A DNA stretch of 64,000 nt from Halichondria panicea (lineage: Eukaryota > Porifera > Demospongiae > Suberitida > Halichondriidae). A program made the translations under genes and the position numbers. This document shows, piece after piece, positions 60,118 to 64,000 of the stretch (position 1 is the first letter of the stretch; every line of letters begins with the position of its first letter). The notes beneath the pieces were generated by a model. That model saw nothing but the letters and a program-made list of their open reading frames with translations, searched no databases and was not told the origin of the DNA. The stretch lies in the NCBI RefSeq assembly GCF_963675165.1, contig NC_087393.1, positions 1,327,002-1,391,001 of the forward strand, written 5' to 3'.

Positions 60118-62797
60118 TTAATTCATTTTGTTAAGAATAATATGGTCAAATAGTGTTCCGTCATTGTGGATGTACTCGAACACCAGTGTTGTTGCATTGG
60201 CTTCAAACCGAGTGTAGCCCCAGTGCTAGAAGAAAAAAAATATTATAAGTATGTATATAATCTAAATGTAAAACTTACCAACTCATCTAGTACTTCAACA
60301 AAACTTGGAGGGGTTGGTCTAAAATGGAGAAAAATATCAATAATTCATGAAAACGGTTTAATGCGAGTCTCCAACCTGAGATCATGAAGAAGAGCTCTGC
60401 CTGCCATTCCCATGACAACGTGCACTGGAGCTCCTCCTCCTTCCTGACAGACGCCATTCACCACTGAACACATACGCTGGTAGGTGTGGTGATGACCCCA
60501 GAACGCAATGTCCACCTTGTAAGTCTACAGGGTGTGTACCAAGCACTTTCAATATGAATAATGTTTACTCCTACACATGCACTTGAATAGCTCGTTATGA
60601 ATAAGTCTTACCACCAGCAATGGTTCAATATGTTGTATCAGTAGCTTTGATACTGGTATCTGCCCTGAAGGCTCAGTCTCATTGGAACTATCTATATACA
60701 TGGGCCTAAAAGGAAACAAAGTCATACTTCCATAATATGCAATTACGTCACGCCTACCTGTGTCCTGCAAATATCAGCCAGGGAGTTTTTGTTCTGTCAA
60801 CACGCTTGAGATGATCTAAAAGATAGGTGTGTTGGGGTGAGGTGCTGGTGAAGTTGTGCTCAGTACTCATCATCACAACGTGGATGCAGCCAAAATCAAA
60901 CCCATACCTAAAGGTAGAGCCTTAGAATTAAACAATGCATGTTATACAGAAGTGTACACATCTTACCATGGCTGCTGGGGACCAGGAGTTGGCATGGCAA
61001 ATCTGTTGACATAAGGGACATTGCACTCTCCTCCAGAATCATTCTCCTGCCAGTAAGCACTGCACATTCAAATGTGAAATAATATGCACAATTAATTACT
61101 ATAGCGTCTACATGCCATGCCACTTACTCCGAGTTGGGAGAGTCGCTCTCATGGTTTCCAGGGTTGACCATACAAGGCAGCCCAGCCAGCAGTGTCTTGA
61201 CTTGGTCAAAGTACTCATCCCACTGATAATAAAGGGATGTTTTTAGTGGTTTCAATATCAAAACACTACTCACAATGGGTTCGTAACCATCAGCATAGCT
61301 TATGTCTCCAACATCAATGATGAGGTCGTGGGCTCCCATCTCACTGATCAGGTTCCTTGTAGTGTCCAGGGAGGGCTGCTCTAGTTTACGCACTTGTCGA
61401 GTGTCGTCTTTCTCACCATGACCCATGTCTACAAATAGAAAAATGATAATACTAGGACATAACATTATAGCGGGTGATTTTTGTTGGTGCAAGTTTCACT
61501 ACAAACTATATACCCATTTAAATATGTACAGCTCAGGATAGTGACGTTGAACTCTCGCAGTTTTAATCGTAGGTGCTCTACTGATATGAAAAATATGAAA
61601 TTTCCATCATACGAAAATAACCCGCTATATATACGGCAATAAAATTTAACCTCCAAATGCTAATACTCTTGTTATAACGTTTGGTCCAGTTTCAGGAGCT
61701 GACGTAAAACTGTACTCTTCACTCCAACCATAAGCAGCATCACCAAAGATGTAAAAATATTTGGTTTGTGGCTCAAGTCTATACAAAAGGGATTAAATGA
61801 ACAGCAACATTTTCAGGTCTACTTACTTTTCCAGTGTAACCTTATGGATCATTCCAGGATCTAGCCATCCATAGTCCCTTGCAGGAGAAGCACACATGTC
61901 AGTGGCTTTGTAAGTGGAGCTCACCGCCTATATAATCACAATTTAATATCTTGCTTTACATGTAAGAATACAGGTTTCATACATTCTTCATGACTGTGTA
62001 CTGCTTGCTTGTAGTGCCCCACTTCACTTGAGGAGCAGTTGCATCCCTAGTCACCCACATTAAGCTAGAGAAATAAACCAATTGAACAGCGCTACAAAGT
62101 TGCAGTGTCGATGGCTTACACCATCTCAGTAATGTCGTTGGTGAGAGCAAGATGACCGTGTAGTGGTTCATTGGGATTTTTGAAGCTGATCGGTTTAGAG
62201 ACAGCAGCCATAGTGGGTTTATCAAAACCTAAGTTATAGTGGTCGTAGTATAATGCTGAATCACTTATATTATACCTCCTCTAAAAAATCCAAAGCGATT
62301 CACTCCACGCATGTTTACAAGGTAAAATTTGAACTTTCCAAAGCCCCAATCCATGTGAGTGTTTGAGACATTGCAATACTGCAGAAAAAGACGGGATTTA
62401 AGTAATCACATGTAATAATAGAAACCATTGTTGTTTTAATACCTGATATTTGACAGGTGCTTGTGTCTTTGAGTTGATGTCAGTAGCATTGTCTGGCAGT
62501 ACCCACAGGCCAACCCAATCGAGGCTGCTCGGCTTGTCAACACCACTCCAATACACAGTAAGCCAATCTCCACTTCTGTTTAGTGCGTGATGGGACAAAG
62601 TAAGCCCAATGGATGGTTCTGCATGGAATCAAAGTAGCGGTTTTACAGGATTGCGATGCAATTACTTTTATGGTTGATATACCTAGATTCACAGTTGCTC
62701 TTTCGTGTTTGAAGGATCTCAGTGGGTTGACTTCATAATGGCAGCATACAGAAGTTAGAGTTATCAAGAACACAACAAGCTGTATCAGAGACAACAT
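60118..62797 (-). CDS. Secreted purple acid phosphatase (ACP7-like)
   Basis: Fifteen exons on the minus strand: 62683-62797, 62443-62618, 62276-62378, 62120-62228, 61983-62064, 61827-61927, 61651-61778, 61274-61428, 61128-61222, 60967-61059, 60758-60907, 60612-60705, 60376-60524, 60279-60318, 60118-60225. Phases agree; 565 aa. A signal peptide is visible (LIQLVVFLITLTSVCC). An N-terminal fibronectin-like domain (LDWVGLW, LMWVTRD) precedes the metallophosphatase domain, whose metal-binding blocks are all present: GGDMG, GDISYADGYE, GNHES, IFAGHR, GHHHTYQR. The family hydrolyses phosphate monoesters with a dinuclear Fe-metal centre in the secretory route or outside the cell. Exon 4 must end at gtaagc (ATGGT) to keep phase. 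It starts 155 bp from the divergent gene at 62953. An intron carries a MITE relative at about 61470-61640. Confidence 0.95.
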
Positions 62798-62952
62798 ACT
62801 TTATAGATGTAGATCCTGGAGCTGTGAGTTGTTAATAATTGATAATTATTCCGTTAGGAGATCTTTAGCTAGACTCCCGTCTGTTTTCTGGGCAGAGAAC
62901 TTTTATTAAAAGGAAAATTCGGCCAGCAAGGAAACTTCTCTATAAAAAAGCA
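62798..62952. promoter_or_regulatory. Shared 155-bp gap between divergent start codons
   Basis: The phosphatase (minus) and the death-like domain gene (plus) start codons are 155 bp apart. Any promoter and 5' UTRs must lie here, so a bidirectional promoter is likely. No clear TATA box pair is seen. Confidence 0.4.
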
Positions 62953-63366
62953 ATGCTAGGCTCAGTAAAATGTTTCATAGAACATATTTGCAGCGACCTC
63001 TATATGGCAGATTCACTACCTCCAACCCTGCACTGTCTACTGAGCTTCCAGCTGCACTCATCTGCAGCCCAGAGCCCTATCAACATCCCTCAAGAGATAG
63101 GAACCCACTATAGACAATTTGGAATTCTCCTCCTGCAAGATGACCGAGGAAATCTTGTCGATACAATTATCCACGATGAACCAAACTATGGTGCTGTCAA
63201 TATCAACCTGTCCATCCTGCAGAAGTGGCTCAATGGCCGAGGCAAGCCTCCCACCTGGTCATCCTTGATACAAGTGCTCAGAGATATTGAACTCCGTGTG
63301 TTAGCTCATGACATTGAACAAGAGCTTCAACTATCAAGAGTTAAGAGGACGGAATGTAAAACTTAA
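62953..63366 (+). CDS. Short death-like domain protein
   Basis: A single open frame of 137 residues. Residues ~45-125 have the death-domain pattern seen in sponge and cnidarian proteins: EIGTHYRQFGILLLQD, then ILQKWLNGRG, then TWSSLIQVLRDIEL and LAHDIEQEL. Such domains bind other death folds. Nothing else is attached, so it may act as a small adaptor or inhibitor (inference). It could also be one exon of a longer gene: a splice-like AG lies upstream (tttgcag, near 62993), and MADSLPP (63007) is an alternative start. It ends at a TAA at 63364-63366. Confidence 0.7.
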   Translation: MLGSVKCFIEHICSDLYMADSLPPTLHCLLSFQLHSSAAQSPINIPQEIGTHYRQFGILLLQDDRGNLVDTIIHDEPNYGAVNINLSILQKWLNGRGKPPTWSSLIQVLRDIELRVLAHDIEQELQLSRVKRTECKT

Positions 63367-63603
63367 TGCTTTTTTGTAAAATTTGTGTGTGCCACTTTCC
63401 CTGCTTTCAATTTCTGTTTGTTCCTCACCTTTTTTTAAACGTGTACTGATACGTGTTTTCGTACTGTTTTTCATAAACTATTTCTATAACGTGATAAACT
63501 ATCAGTGATAACACGACAATAAGGGATGAATTTAAATAGACTATGGCCAATAATATTATAATCATCTAAACAGACACATACACAATGAGTCACTAGGCGA
63601 CAG
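63367..63603. other. Gap between convergent genes
   Basis: About 240 bp of AT-rich DNA between the stop codons of the plus-strand death-domain gene and the minus-strand M16-like gene. It should hold both polyadenylation regions. Nothing else is seen. Confidence 0.4.
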
Positions 63604-63708
63604 CTATTTGAGTGACAACTCAGCTACTAGTTTGTCCAGCCTTGGGGCAGTGGAGAGGTTGCCATAGGCAACGATGCTGGGTCGAGTGCTGAACACAGTC
63701 TTGGCAAA
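63604..63708 (-). CDS. Last exon of an M16 peptidase-like (MPP/UQCRC) gene, partial
   Basis: The minus-strand exon opens after an acceptor (tttccag) at 63709, phase 0, and reads FAKTVFSTRPSIVAYGNLST, then PRLDKLVAEL, and stops. This matches the C-terminal end of mitochondrial processing peptidase and cytochrome bc1 core subunits (pattern kP.vaa.Gdls..P..d.l). Upstream exons lie beyond 64000 or were not recognised in 63709-64000. Which family member it is cannot be told from 34 residues. Confidence 0.6.
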   Translation of the reverse strand, partial: FAKTVFSTRPSIVAYGNLSTAPRLDKLVAELSLK

Positions 63709-64000
63709 CTGGAAAGGGTGAAAAACAGTTTGGTCTCTATCAAGGACACACCAGTAGGTGACGAATAATTATATGGGCATTTGGAGGCAATAATTATGTG
63801 AGTGTGTATATAATTATGTACATGTCAGGCATAGGATCAAATGAATAGGTAGCAATAAGGACAGCTAGAGTTATGATAGACACTTATTGTGCTTCTTGCA
63901 CGCATACAAATGTACACGCATACAAAAATGTATTGTGTCCACTAGAGGCAAACAAAAATGTACATGACATGCGGTGATGCAACCCAAGCAAACTGTAGGC
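63709..64000. other. Probable intron of the M16-like gene
   Basis: No further exon is recognised up to the window end. The sequence is AT-rich with 'aataattatg' runs and a short repeat of 'cgcatacaaa' near 63900. Confidence 0.4.

Noticed and set aside
1-64000. tRNA, rRNA and CRISPR signals
   Set aside because: No cloverleaf with canonical A and B boxes, no rRNA-like conserved stretch and no regularly spaced identical repeats were noticed. A tRNA scan was not possible by eye, so a missed tRNA cannot be excluded.

Overview
The window looks like nuclear DNA of an early-branching invertebrate, most likely a demosponge. The genes are intron-rich with GT-AG introns. The DNA is AT-rich and full of short inverted-repeat transposons. 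The gene content is metazoan: an NLR-type NACHT/LRR receptor, death-domain proteins, a Roc-like GTPase, a SMYD methyltransferase, SPATA20, DDAH, a peptide/proton transporter and an animal purple acid phosphatase. Taxon assignment is inference from gene families and repeat style. No prokaryotic signals, CRISPR array or rRNA were seen. I rebuilt gene models by hand by joining open exons at GT/AG borders and checking that reading phase is kept.

Layout. 1-1112 is a broken partial copy of the SLC15-like transporter whose intact copy sits at 33012-35836. 1113-13700 is repeat territory: a 2-kb unit present twice (1796-4655 and 10458-12485), a 730-bp Mutator-like element that interrupts only the first copy, a ~5-kb interval flanked by diverged inverted arms rich in TGTGCT, and tandem repeats. 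13724-30012 (+) is one gene for a 926-residue protein: a possible N-myristoylation start (MGGGQS), four small coiled-coil exons, a Roc-like P-loop GTPase in one 2.2-kb exon, and a C-terminal death domain. Its introns hold many MITEs, a Mutator-like element with a 9-bp target duplication, and a decayed DUF3504 (Crypton/KIAA1958-like) gene.

33012-35836 (+) is the intact SLC15-like transporter. 36306-39567 (-) is a SMYD-type SET/MYND methyltransferase with an in-frame stop in its MYND region. 39830-about 41125 (+) is an unknown protein that starts back-to-back with SMYD. 41814-48689 (-) is SPATA20 in 13 exons and 49222-51419 (-) is DDAH in two exons. 52553-53898 (-) is a short protein that matches, in colinear fashion, the N-terminal module of the NLR at 55547-59859 (-). 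60118-62797 (-) is a 15-exon secreted purple acid phosphatase. 62953-63366 (+) encodes a death-like domain protein that shares a 155-bp gap with the phosphatase start. 63604-63708 (-) is the last exon of an M16 peptidase-like gene that runs off the window.

The most notable theme is that four death-fold or NTPase proteins lie within 50 kb: a death-domain GTPase, an NLR, a free-standing copy of the NLR N-terminal module, and a short death-domain protein. They could belong to one innate-immune or cell-death signalling set. That functional link is inference; the domain content, exon phases and paralogy are read from the sequence.
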